This document shows positions 1 to 5,002 of a stretch of DNA of 6,996 bases, piece after piece. The number at the start of each line of letters is the position of its first letter. Position 1 is the stretch's first letter. The notes beneath the pieces were generated by a model that saw nothing but the letters and a program-made list of their open reading frames with translations, searched no databases and had not been told where the DNA came from. Both the position numbers and the translations under genes were made by a program. This DNA comes from Candidatus Heimdallarchaeota archaeon. GTDB taxonomy: Archaea > Asgardarchaeota > Heimdallarchaeia > Heimdallarchaeales > Heimdallarchaeaceae. The stretch is from contig JAEOTK010000316.1 of assembly GCA_016839875.1 (NCBI GenBank), positions 1 to 6,996 of the forward strand, written 5' to 3'.

Positions 1-70
1 AGTTATTATTCATAAATCATTTCTCTTGTTTATTTTTAAATTATTCTATTTGTGGGTAATAATTCAAAAA

Positions 71-80
71 TATTTATATA
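71..80 (+). promoter_or_regulatory. TATA box of the ICMT-like gene
   Basis: The sequence TATTTATATA is an excellent archaeal TATA element. It is centred about 30 bases before the ATG at 106, so transcription should begin at or within a few bases of the start codon. No Shine-Dalgarno sequence precedes the ATG, which fits a leaderless mRNA. Confidence 0.7.
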
Positions 81-105
81 GGTCGGTGAAATAGAATTTC
101 TTTGA

Positions 106-657
106 ATGACAGACGAAAGCAATGAACTGAAAGGTCATGTAAGAAAGCATTATGAAGAAAGAGAGGATTTATCTGGAGAACATAGATTATCTGACATAGG
201 TCAACTGATTTTCTTGGTAAGTTTCTTAATTATCTGGATTTTGGATTCTTTTGTATTTCATTTCTCTACGTTTCTAGTTCAATATGTACCACATTATGTC
301 AGAGGAATATTAGCTTGTATAATTCTCCCCTTTGCTGGTTTCCTAGCTTTTAAAGCTCATAATTTAGTCTTTGATGAAGTGAAAGAGTCTCCAGCTGTAA
401 TTTCTTCTGGAGTTTTTGGTTATGTACGACATCCAATGTATATGGGATCAATCTTATTATATGTGGGATTAATAATACCAACTTTATCATTGACATCATT
501 GGGATTTTTTGTAATAATAGTCATTTTCTATGACTACATCGCATCTTATGAAGAAAAACTACTCGAACAAAATTTTGGGGAAGATTATGTAAAATACAAA
601 AGTGAAGTATCAAAGTGGATACCATGGAAGAAAGTATTCAGAAGAAAGAAGAAATAA
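106..657 (+). CDS. Isoprenylcysteine carboxyl methyltransferase-like (ICMT/PEMT family) membrane protein
   Basis: A 183-residue integral membrane protein with about four hydrophobic segments (roughly residues 32-56, 63-85, 113-131 and 132-147). The C-terminal half has the family signature: GYVRHPMY at 105-112 in the loop before a helix, then YEEKLL...FGEDYVKY at 148-164 after the last helix. In ICMT, PEMT and related bacterial/archaeal enzymes these two segments form the S-adenosylmethionine pocket. Members methylate prenylated C-terminal cysteines, phospholipids or other lipophilic acceptors, and the substrate cannot be told from sequence. The N-terminus (1-30) is charged and cytosol-like, and the C-terminus ends in a basic patch (KKVFRRKKK). 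The ATG start is supported by the TATA box 26-35 bases upstream. The gene converges on the longin-like gene with only 6 bases between the stops. Family assignment is firm; substrate is unknown. Confidence 0.85.
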   Translation: MTDESNELKGHVRKHYEEREDLSGEHRLSDIGQLIFLVSFLIIWILDSFVFHFSTFLVQYVPHYVRGILACIILPFAGFLAFKAHNLVFDEVKESPAVISSGVFGYVRHPMYMGSILLYVGLIIPTLSLTSLGFFVIIVIFYDYIASYEEKLLEQNFGEDYVKYKSEVSKWIPWKKVFRRKKK

Positions 658-663
658 ATATTA

Positions 664-1071
664 TTAGATTTTGAGAAATCCTCTTTCTTTCATTATTTTA
701 TCAGCTATATCTCTGATCATTTCAGCTTCTTCTTCCTCAAGAACATTACACGCCTGATCATCAGGAAGGAACTTTCCTATTTCTGTTGTAAGTGCAGAGA
801 GTAAATCTTTTACTTCTGAAGAAGGAATGCTGTCATCAATATCTTTAATGAGAACAACGGCAAAACAGTTGGTTGCTTCTAGATAGACAGCATTGCTTTT
901 AGTAGTAAATTGCTCAGGTTCACCTATATTAGTCTCAACCAAGAAATTCCTGATAGCAGCTATTAATCCAGAAAATAATATGGCATCTGCAAGTTGATCT
1001 TCTCGAGTAATTGGATTGTAAAAATATACAGGCACTCCTCCTGGAGATATGATGTAAAGAGCATTAATCAT
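664..1071 (-). CDS. Longin-like domain protein (stand-alone)
   Basis: A 135-residue soluble protein without signal peptide or membrane segment. The order of predicted elements matches a longin domain: strand ALYIISPGG (4-12), strand VPVYFYNP (13-20), a long helix DQLADAILFSGLIAAIRNFLVE (25-46), three strands (about 53-77, including NAVYLEA and CFAVVLIKD), then a helix SSEVKDLLSALTTEIGKFL (84-102) and a charged C-terminal helix (110-130). The 'GGxPxYxYxP ... LFSGLIAAI' pattern resembles archaeal longin/sedlin-type proteins. Roadblock domains start with a helix instead, so longin fits better. In eukaryotes longin folds act in vesicle tethering and as small-GTPase regulators; in archaea their roles are largely unknown. 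It lies downstream of the zinc-ribbon gene on the same strand but has its own TATA element, so it is probably transcribed alone. The fold call is inferred from pattern, not from a search. Confidence 0.65.
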   Translation of the reverse strand: MINALYIISPGGVPVYFYNPITREDQLADAILFSGLIAAIRNFLVETNIGEPEQFTTKSNAVYLEATNCFAVVLIKDIDDSIPSSEVKDLLSALTTEIGKFLPDDQACNVLEEEEAEMIRDIADKIMKERGFLKI

Positions 1072-1093
1072 GGTTCTTTCAGAAATTCTTCTG

Positions 1094-1106
1094 CTTTTAT
1101 TTATTT
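1094..1106 (-). promoter_or_regulatory. TATA/BRE of the longin-like gene
   Basis: On the minus strand the sequence reads GCGAAATAAATAAAAG, a purine-rich BRE-like GCGAAA running into an AT-rich TATA-like core. The core is centred about 29 bases before the ATG at 1071, consistent with a leaderless transcript separate from the upstream zinc-ribbon gene. Confidence 0.55.
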
Positions 1107-1129
1107 CGCTTGGGATTAAAGGAAAAAAG

Positions 1130-1561
1130 TTAGGTGATATAACTTGTTTTTATACCTCTAACTGGACCACCACATTCAGGACATTCTCTTTCATTAGAGT
1201 AGACTTGAAAACCACAGTAATCACAGAATCTTTGCTTTTTAGCTGTAGTAGGTTTGTATCCGGGAGCATATGGACCAATCTTAGAAAGTTTAAAACTCTG
1301 TAGTGAAGAGACCATGGTTTTTCTCTTGCTAAATAACCATCCAAATAAGGTTGGCATAACTAGCAAAGGAATTGAACCTGCAACTCCATACATTATGTAG
1401 ACACCTATCATCAATCTATCAATATCAGTATCCATTCCTAAGCTTGTAAAAATAAACACTAAAGCGGTTACTATTCCACCTATTATCATTAAGCCTACTA
1501 AAATAGCGAGGTATTTGAAACCACTACCTGATTTCTTCTTTGTGTCTTGTGTCTGAGCCAT
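1130..1561 (-). CDS. Two-helix membrane protein with C-terminal zinc ribbon
   Basis: A 143-residue protein, counted from the ATG at 1561. A polar, lysine-containing N-terminus (1-15) is followed by two hydrophobic segments (about 16-38 and 50-77), a basic linker (78-111) and a zinc-ribbon module. Cysteines at 113, 116, 127 and 130 give CX2C-X10-CX2C in the context FCDYCGFQV...CPECGG. Such ribbons bind one zinc ion and usually mediate protein or nucleic-acid contacts; the two helices would hold it at the cytoplasmic membrane face. The frame is open to a TTG two codons upstream (1567), but the ATG is preferred because a TATA element (AATAAATA, 1590-1583) lies about 25 bases before it. The gene is divergent from the acidic coiled-coil gene. 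Specific function is unknown. A protein of the same layout is encoded at 5003-5413. Confidence 0.75.
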   Translation of the reverse strand: MAQTQDTKKKSGSGFKYLAILVGLMIIGGIVTALVFIFTSLGMDTDIDRLMIGVYIMYGVAGSIPLLVMPTLFGWLFSKRKTMVSSLQSFKLSKIGPYAPGYKPTTAKKQRFCDYCGFQVYSNERECPECGGPVRGIKTSYIT

Positions 1562-1582
1562 ATCCAACCATTATAGATTTCC

Positions 1583-1590
1583 TATTTATT
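1583..1590 (-). promoter_or_regulatory. TATA box of the zinc-ribbon gene
   Basis: AATAAATA on the minus strand, preceded by the A-rich BRE-like GAAAAC, is centred about 25 bases before the ATG at 1561. This supports the ATG over the TTG at 1567 and implies a leaderless message. Confidence 0.5.
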
Positions 1591-1631
1591 GTTTTCTGTA
1601 GTATTTGAAAAAGAAAAATTGTGCGAGAACT

Positions 1632-1648
1632 AATATAAAGTTTATATT
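1632..1648. promoter_or_regulatory. 17-bp perfect palindrome with divergent TATA-like halves
   Basis: AATATAAA-G-TTTATATT is a perfect inverted repeat around G1640, in the intergenic region between the divergent genes starting at 1561 (-) and 1715 (+). Each arm resembles a TATA box. The arm reading TTTATATT lies about 70 bases before the ATG at 1715. It could be a distal promoter element, a bidirectional TATA or an operator. AT-rich palindromes also arise by chance in such DNA. Confidence 0.4.
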
Positions 1649-1663
1649 CGGGAATTACTACTC

Positions 1664-1675
1664 TTAGATATATTT
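1664..1675 (+). promoter_or_regulatory. Candidate TATA box of the acidic coiled-coil gene
   Basis: TTAGATATATTT is centred about 45 bases before the ATG at 1715. Transcription would start near 1695, leaving a leader of about 20 bases that would contain the Shine-Dalgarno-like GGAAGTGA. The palindrome at 1632-1648 is an alternative, more distal, promoter element. Confidence 0.4.
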
Positions 1676-1701
1676 GAACTTATACGCATTAGATAAAATC
1701 T

Positions 1702-1709
1702 GGAAGTGA
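1702..1709 (+). promoter_or_regulatory. Shine-Dalgarno-like site that sets the start at 1715
   Basis: GGAAGTGA differs by one base from GGAGGTGA, the usual complement of the archaeal 16S rRNA 3' end. It ends 5 bases before the ATG at 1715 and covers the competing in-frame GTG at 1706. This supports initiation at the ATG. It is the only convincing ribosome-binding site in the window, where other genes look leaderless. Confidence 0.5.
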
Positions 1710-1714
1710 ATTAT

Positions 1715-2731
1715 ATGTTTAAGAAATTCAAAGATAAAGCTCCAAAAAAACCTGAAGTTGAAATTCCTTCAAAACCTGAAGTAGAGGTTCCTAAAAACCC
1801 AATTGACGATGCAATGGTAACTGAGATAAAACAGATAATTGAAAATTACATTCCTCCCTTCATCCAAAATTATACTGACAAGCTGAAAGAGCTTGTGAAG
1901 GACAAAAATAAAACTATAGTTAAGAATAAGCGCAAACAAGAAGATGAGAAGAAGAAACTAGAAGAAGAAACTGATGAAGAAAAGAAGAAGGAAATCCAAG
2001 AAACTATAGATAAATTGGAAGAAGAAATTCAAGAGACCTTAAAAGAGCTAGAACCTGTAGATCTCAACCTTGAAACAATCAAGGAACTAGGTTTGGATAA
2101 GGTTAAAGACTCCTTGACAAAGGTCATTATGGTTGCTATAACACCTAAATTAGAAGAAATATTACCCACTAGTGAGACAGTTAAGGACAAAGCAATGGAC
2201 CTTGCTGAAAAAGCTATTGAAAAACTAGTTGATGAAGCAGTTTCTAGAATAGATGATCAGATTTGGGGATTGATTGAAAAAGTACTCAAAGAAGAAGAGG
2301 AAGTTGCAGAACCTGAGCTTGTTGAAGAGGTCGTCGAAGAAGTAGAACTAGAAATTGACGAAGTTAAGGAAGAAGTAGTCGAAGAAATCGAGACGATCAA
2401 AGAAGAAGTTGAAGAATTCGAGGAAGAAGTAATGGAAGAAGCAGAAGAGGTCAAGGAATTTGTAGAGGAAGTCGAAGAATTCATCGATGAACCAGCAGAG
2501 GAAGTTAAGGAAATAGTTGAGGAAGTGGTAGTAGAAGCTACTGAGGAACAAGAAGTAAAGATGGATATCATAAAGAGTGATATCATCAATGCTGTAATCG
2601 AAAAGATGCGACCTGAAATAGAAGCGAAAACCTATCTTACTGAAGAAGCAAAACAACAAGCTCTGGAAGATCTTAAAAGAGATGCAATAAGACTTGTTGA
2701 AGCAGAAATAAAGAAAGTTCTTGAAAAATGA
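1715..2731 (+). CDS. Glutamate-rich predicted coiled-coil / amphipathic-helix protein
   Basis: A 338-residue protein from the ATG at 1715; an in-frame GTG at 1706 would add three residues. There is no signal peptide, membrane helix or cysteine. Regions: a short basic and proline-containing head with two KPEVE copies (about 8-27); an amphipathic helical segment with a proline break (about 32-63); a highly charged Lys/Glu helix (about 64-113) typical of a coiled coil; a more globular helical stretch (about 117-192); a block at about 194-281 in which half the residues are glutamate, with Val/Ile/Phe at 3-4 residue spacing; and a C-terminal mixed-charge helix (about 283-338). The pattern suggests long helices that self-associate or lie on a surface. 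I do not recognise a family. The coding strand is strikingly purine-rich (GAA/GAG/AAG repeats). The stop lies 8 bases from the convergent msrB stop. It could be a scaffold, chaperone-like or structural protein. Confidence 0.8.
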   Translation: MFKKFKDKAPKKPEVEIPSKPEVEVPKNPIDDAMVTEIKQIIENYIPPFIQNYTDKLKELVKDKNKTIVKNKRKQEDEKKKLEEETDEEKKKEIQETIDKLEEEIQETLKELEPVDLNLETIKELGLDKVKDSLTKVIMVAITPKLEEILPTSETVKDKAMDLAEKAIEKLVDEAVSRIDDQIWGLIEKVLKEEEEVAEPELVEEVVEEVELEIDEVKEEVVEEIETIKEEVEEFEEEVMEEAEEVKEFVEEVEEFIDEPAEEVKEIVEEVVVEATEEQEVKMDIIKSDIINAVIEKMRPEIEAKTYLTEEAKQQALEDLKRDAIRLVEAEIKKVLEK

Positions 2732-2739
2732 TGATTATC

Positions 2740-3141
2740 TCATTTTTCTTCTTTTTCAAATTTTAATGAAACAGAATTAATACAATATCTTAATCCTGTA
2801 GGTTGTGGTCCATCTTCAAAAACATGACCTAAGTGCCCTCCACAGTTTTTACATAAAACCTCTGTTCTAATCATTCCATGAGAAGTATCCAGTTTTTCTT
2901 TAATATTTTCTCCTTCCTTTGGGGAATGGAAAGATGGCCATCCACACTTTGAATCAAATTTTGTTTCAGAATCAAACAGAGTTTCCCCACAACCTGCACA
3001 CTTGTAAGTACCTTCTTCGTTGTTGTCTAAATATTCACCTGTGAAAGGTTTTTCTGTGCCTTTCAATCGTAAGATTCTATACTGTTCAGGAGTTAGTTCT
3101 AACTTCCATTCTTTGTCTGATTTTTTCTTCTTTGAAGACAT
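2740..3141 (-). CDS. msrB: Peptide-methionine (R)-S-oxide reductase MsrB
   Basis: A 133-residue single-domain MsrB, which reduces the R isomer of methionine sulfoxide in proteins back to methionine, a repair reaction after oxidative damage. Family landmarks are in order: [11 protein letters not shown] near the N-terminus (15-25), zinc-binding CAGC at 48-51, CGWPSF at 66-71, zinc-binding CKNC at 97-100, [12 protein letters not shown] at 101-112, and catalytic Cys120 in RYCINSVSL (118-125). The four zinc cysteines are intact. Cys66 stands where many MsrBs carry the resolving cysteine, so a thioredoxin-recycled mechanism is likely. The short lysine-rich N-terminus lacks an export signal, so the enzyme is cytosolic. 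Length is usual for the stand-alone form, and no MsrA is in view. It is divergent from the flavodoxin gene. Confidence 0.97.
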   Translation of the reverse strand: MSSKKKKSDKEWKLELTPEQYRILRLKGTEKPFTGEYLDNNEEGTYKCAGCGETLFDSETKFDSKCGWPSFHSPKEGENIKEKLDTSHGMIRTEVLCKNCGGHLGHVFEDGPQPTGLRYCINSVSLKFEKEEK

Positions 3142-3165
3142 GTTAAATAACAGTAGGTGTTCTCG

Positions 3166-3174
3166 TAAATAAAA
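3166..3174 (-). promoter_or_regulatory. Candidate TATA box of msrB
   Basis: On the minus strand TTTTATTTA is centred about 29 bases before the ATG at 3141, the spacing seen for the other promoters here. It is a weaker match than the flavodoxin TATA in the same divergent intergenic region. Confidence 0.4.
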
Positions 3175-3209
3175 CTAATTTTTTGTCAAAATAATCGTTG
3201 TTTGCAAAT

Positions 3210-3218
3210 CTATAAAAG
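3210..3218 (+). promoter_or_regulatory. TATA box of the flavodoxin gene
   Basis: CTATAAAAG is a strong TATA element. Its position predicts transcription from about 3240, giving a leader of roughly 10-15 bases before the ATG at 3254. Confidence 0.65.
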
Positions 3219-3253
3219 AATGGACTGAAATGTTTTGTTGAGAAGTAATTCAA

Positions 3254-3814
3254 ATGTCAAAGAAAATACTAATACTTTACGGCACTCGTTATGGTGCAAC
3301 TGAGGGTGTAGCAGGTAAAATGGCTGAAACATTTCGAGAAAAAGAAGTAGAAGCAGAAGTGTTAAATCTGAAGGACTTACCAGATGACCGAATTCCTGAT
3401 CTGAATAATTATGATGGAGTTATGATGGGAACAGGAATCAAGATTGGTCAATGGACAAAGCAAATGAAGAAATTTGTTAGTAACTATAAAGAACAGTTGA
3501 ACTCATTCAAAGGTCCAAAAGGATTCTATGTTTGTTCAGCATATGCAGCACAACCTGATACGTATGAAAAAGTAAAAGTTGATTATACACTAGATGCATG
3601 CAAGAATCTGGGAGTAACTGTTGATTATTATGATGCATTTGGAGGATTAATGGATTTCACAGAAACCTCAAGAATGGGCTGGTTGGATAAGAAATTGTTG
3701 AAAATAGCTGCACAACAAGCATCAGGTGAGAAGCCTGATGATAATGCATATACTGATCTAAGAGATTGGGACAAAATCGAAAAATTCACTCTTGGATTTC
3801 TAGATTTACTCTAA
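3254..3814 (+). CDS. Flavodoxin-domain protein (HemG/Flavodoxin_5-like)
   Basis: A 186-residue flavodoxin-like protein that should bind FMN. After the first strand (KKILILYG) comes the phosphate-binding loop GTRYGAT (10-16), matching the T-x-x-G-x-T form of flavodoxins. The GTGIKIGQW segment (59-67) and the YVCSAYAAQPDTY and YDAFGGLMDF segments (92-104, 126-135) sit where the two isoalloxazine-contacting loops occur. The tail 'FTETSRMGWLDKKLLK' (135-150) resembles HemG, the flavodoxin-type protoporphyrinogen oxidase of bacteria, and related archaeal flavodoxins. Neighbouring genes give no sign of haem synthesis, so HemG activity is not claimed; electron transfer is the safe role. It is slightly longer than short-chain flavodoxins (about 140-150). 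It is divergent from msrB, so a link to redox repair is possible but unproven. Confidence 0.85.
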   Translation: MSKKILILYGTRYGATEGVAGKMAETFREKEVEAEVLNLKDLPDDRIPDLNNYDGVMMGTGIKIGQWTKQMKKFVSNYKEQLNSFKGPKGFYVCSAYAAQPDTYEKVKVDYTLDACKNLGVTVDYYDAFGGLMDFTETSRMGWLDKKLLKIAAQQASGEKPDDNAYTDLRDWDKIEKFTLGFLDLL

Positions 3815-3823
3815 CAAATCCCA

Positions 3824-3946
3824 TTAGTAAGTAAATGCATGACCATTGTAATATCCAATGACTTTTTTGTCAATCTTTCTAGATATTTGTTGGTAATTCC
3901 ATTGACTTTGGGTTTCGTTTTCTTTTTGTTTGATTTTTGCTGCCAT
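3824..3946 (-). CDS. Possible 40-residue small protein or remnant
   Basis: The ORF starts at an ATG at 3946 and encodes 40 residues: a Lys/Gln/Asn-rich polar start (MAAKIKQKENE) and a later segment ISRKIDKKVIGYYNG. The frame stays open upstream through an in-frame GTG (3955-3953) to a TGA. A 14-bp palindrome lies just before it, and no strong TATA element is apparent. The 3' end faces the flavodoxin gene stop. A one-base slip near 3975 would join it to an open frame that runs from just after the stop of the four-helix membrane gene, so it may be the tail of a decayed or frameshifted gene. I do not recognise a family. It could equally be chance coding in a gap. Confidence 0.25.
   Translation of the reverse strand: MAAKIKQKENETQSQWNYQQISRKIDKKVIGYYNGHAFTY
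3844..3868 (+). terminator. Possible terminator of the flavodoxin gene
   Basis: A small hairpin, CATTG (3844-3848) and CAATG (3856-3860) with a 7-base loop, is followed two bases later by six T residues. Archaeal termination depends mainly on the T-run, so the short stem may be incidental. It lies 30 bases past the stop codon and would also fall within the small minus-strand ORF. Confidence 0.35.
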
Positions 3947-3954
3947 TTGTTTCA

Positions 3955-4019
3955 CTATGTTAACATAGGTGGTCACTCAATAAGAAGCTGATGAGAAAAA
4001 GTGACCAGATGGTGACCAT
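3955..4019. repeat. Cluster of palindromes and GTGACC repeats
   Basis: Four overlapping symmetries fall in 65 bases: a perfect 14-bp palindrome CTATGTTAACATAG (3955-3968); an 8-bp inverted repeat TGGTCACT (3970-3977) / AGTGACCA (4000-4007) with a 22-base loop; a direct repeat of GTGACC at 4001 and 4012, exactly 11 bases (one helical turn) apart; and an 11-bp palindrome ATGGTGACCAT (4009-4019). The layout is like an operator with several half-sites or a structured RNA element. It lies downstream of the four-helix membrane gene and upstream of the small minus-strand ORF. Confidence 0.55.
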
Positions 4020-4068
4020 AAGAAAGTAATGATTCAATTTCTTCAGATGTTGTATTTACATGAATATC

Positions 4069-4527
4069 TTATTGTTTGGAAATTGCTTTCTTTCTCGCTA
4101 AGAAGAAACTCACACAAAAGATACTGAATAATATGAATCGTATTGTCTGAAAAATAGAAAATTGCACAAGAGTTTGACTAGCATAACCTTGTAGATATAA
4201 AACTAGTTCACCAATAAATAAGCCAAAAACAACTGGAAATGCAGTGAATAATAGAATCAATCTTCTTTCTATCGGTTTTCTTTCTCCCCATATCAGTAAA
4301 ACTGTCCACCCCCACATTAAAGCCATTCCTGTAATAAGCATAAATCTAGTTTCAGTAGTAGGTGTAGGATAATTCATTCCTATATTAATTTCAAAGAATG
4401 TGTACAAAGTCATTGAAAGAGCAACTAGCAAATCCATAATCGCCCCTATCCAGTAAGTTAAACGAATGAATAAAATATCAAATTGCAAAGGTTGTTTCAT
4501 CTTGATTATAAAGAACGAAACTTTCAT
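4069..4527 (-). CDS. Four-helix integral membrane protein, unknown function
   Basis: A 152-residue hydrophobic protein with four likely membrane segments (about residues 23-46, 61-80, 88-112 and 126-145). Basic residues between helices 2 and 3 (GERKPIERR) and at the C-terminus (ARKKAISKQ) put that loop and both termini on the cytoplasmic side by the positive-inside rule. Notable residues are the aromatic-rich MWGWTVLLIWGERKP turn and the acidic GEL in helix 3. No enzymatic motif is visible and I do not recognise the family. Either the ATG at 4527 or an internal ATG at 4500 (MKQPLQ) could be the start; the first is kept because a TATA element lies about 35-40 bases before it. The reading frame continues open for 31 sense codons beyond the TAA stop. 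The gene shares a bidirectional promoter with the TfoX-like gene. Confidence 0.7.
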   Translation of the reverse strand: MKVSFFIIKMKQPLQFDILFIRLTYWIGAIMDLLVALSMTLYTFFEINIGMNYPTPTTETRFMLITGMALMWGWTVLLIWGERKPIERRLILLFTAFPVVFGLFIGELVLYLQGYASQTLVQFSIFQTIRFILFSIFCVSFFLARKKAISKQ

Positions 4528-4558
4528 TTATTCTTTTCTCATGTTTTGATACTTCCAC

Positions 4559-4569
4559 AAATTTATATG
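4559..4569. promoter_or_regulatory. Shared bidirectional TATA element
   Basis: AAATTTATATG reads as TTTATAT on the plus strand (centre about 26 bases before the ATG at 4591) and as CATATAAATTT on the minus strand (about 35-40 bases before the ATG at 4527). One element appears to serve both divergent genes: leaderless for the plus gene and a leader of about 10 bases for the minus gene. Confidence 0.5.
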
Positions 4570-4590
4570 ATTCATTCGAGACTATGACCT

Positions 4591-4932
4591 ATGCCTAAAT
4601 TTTCTTTCGATGAGGAAATAAAACTGATAGTTGATGATATATTGCTAGACATTCCTGATATTGAACCAGGGAATGCTTTTGGATTACCAGGTTATTACAT
4701 AAACGGAAAATTATTCGCTAGCGTTTTTGAGTCGGGTTTGACATTGAAACTACCAAAGGAGAAATGTGATGATCTAATACAAAATTCCGATGGATTTGAT
4801 TCTTTTGCTCCTTTAGGAAATAAGATGAAAGAATGGGTACATATGACAAAAGATGATCCTGAAAGTTTTAGTGAGGAAATGGATCTGATTTTTCAGTCTA
4901 TTGATTTCGTTAAAGAACTAGTAAGAAAGTAA
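4591..4932 (+). CDS. TfoX N-terminal / YjbR-like domain protein
   Basis: A 113-residue soluble protein consisting of one small domain. The pattern NAFGLPGYYINGKLFASVFESGLTLKLP (28-55) followed by FAPLGNKMKEWVHM (72-85) is the recognisable core of TfoX-N-type domains, where a glycine-rich 'fG.pgyyvngkmFa...' hairpin precedes 'F.P..g..m.eyv'. The flanking helices (DEEIKLIVDDIL, 7-18; EEMDLIFQSIDFVKELVRK, 95-113) complete it. TfoX/Sxy regulates competence in some bacteria, but most stand-alone proteins with this domain, including archaeal ones, have no assigned role and no competence function is implied. YjbR/MmcQ is a related alternative fold. The start is supported by a TATA element about 26 bases upstream. 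It shares a promoter with the divergent membrane protein. Confidence 0.65.
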   Translation: MPKFSFDEEIKLIVDDILLDIPDIEPGNAFGLPGYYINGKLFASVFESGLTLKLPKEKCDDLIQNSDGFDSFAPLGNKMKEWVHMTKDDPESFSEEMDLIFQSIDFVKELVRK

Positions 4933-4941
4933 CTGCACTCT

Positions 4942-4962
4942 AGCTTTTTGGCATTTTTATTT
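4942..4962 (+). terminator. T-rich terminator after the TfoX-like gene
   Basis: Two T-runs (CTTTTT and ATTTTTATTT) occur 10-30 bases past the stop at 4932 and before the next promoter. T-tracts on the coding strand are the normal termination signal of archaeal RNA polymerase. No supporting stem is evident. Confidence 0.4.
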
Positions 4963-4969
4963 GGAGTGG

Positions 4970-4976
4970 TTTATAA
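4970..4976 (+). promoter_or_regulatory. TATA box of the second zinc-ribbon gene
   Basis: TTTATAA is centred 30 bases before the ATG at 5003. It lies inside the frame that would be translated if the TTG at 4961 were used, so it argues for initiation at the ATG and for a leaderless mRNA. Confidence 0.55.
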
Positions 4977-5002
4977 CTCTCCGTGTACAAAATATCTTAG
5001 AA

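Noticed and set aside
1..70. Possible 3' end or promoter of a gene to the left
   Set aside because: The region is AT-rich. One plus frame is open to about position 94 without a start, but nothing recognisable is encoded; too short to call.
1070..1303. Plus-strand ORF of 77 codons
   Set aside because: It lies antisense to the zinc-ribbon gene and the longin promoter, lacks domain features, and the opposite strand encodes a clear zinc ribbon. The 64-codon minus-strand frame at 1150-1344 is likewise an out-of-frame shadow.
2257..2589. Minus-strand ORF of 110 codons, almost all serine/threonine, and a second Phe-rich ORF at 2348-2659
   Set aside because: Both are antisense shadows of the GAA/GAG-rich block of the coiled-coil gene. 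Low-complexity complement of Glu codons gives Ser/Phe strings; there is no promoter, and the plus frame is far more protein-like.
3254..3814. Naming the flavodoxin hemG (protoporphyrinogen oxidase)
   Set aside because: The resemblance is at domain level, no haem-synthesis genes are nearby, and archaea commonly use this fold for other electron-transfer roles.
4961..5002. TTG start that would extend the second zinc-ribbon protein by 14 residues
   Set aside because: A good TATA box lies at 4970-4976 inside this extension, so a transcript from it would begin at about the ATG at 5003.
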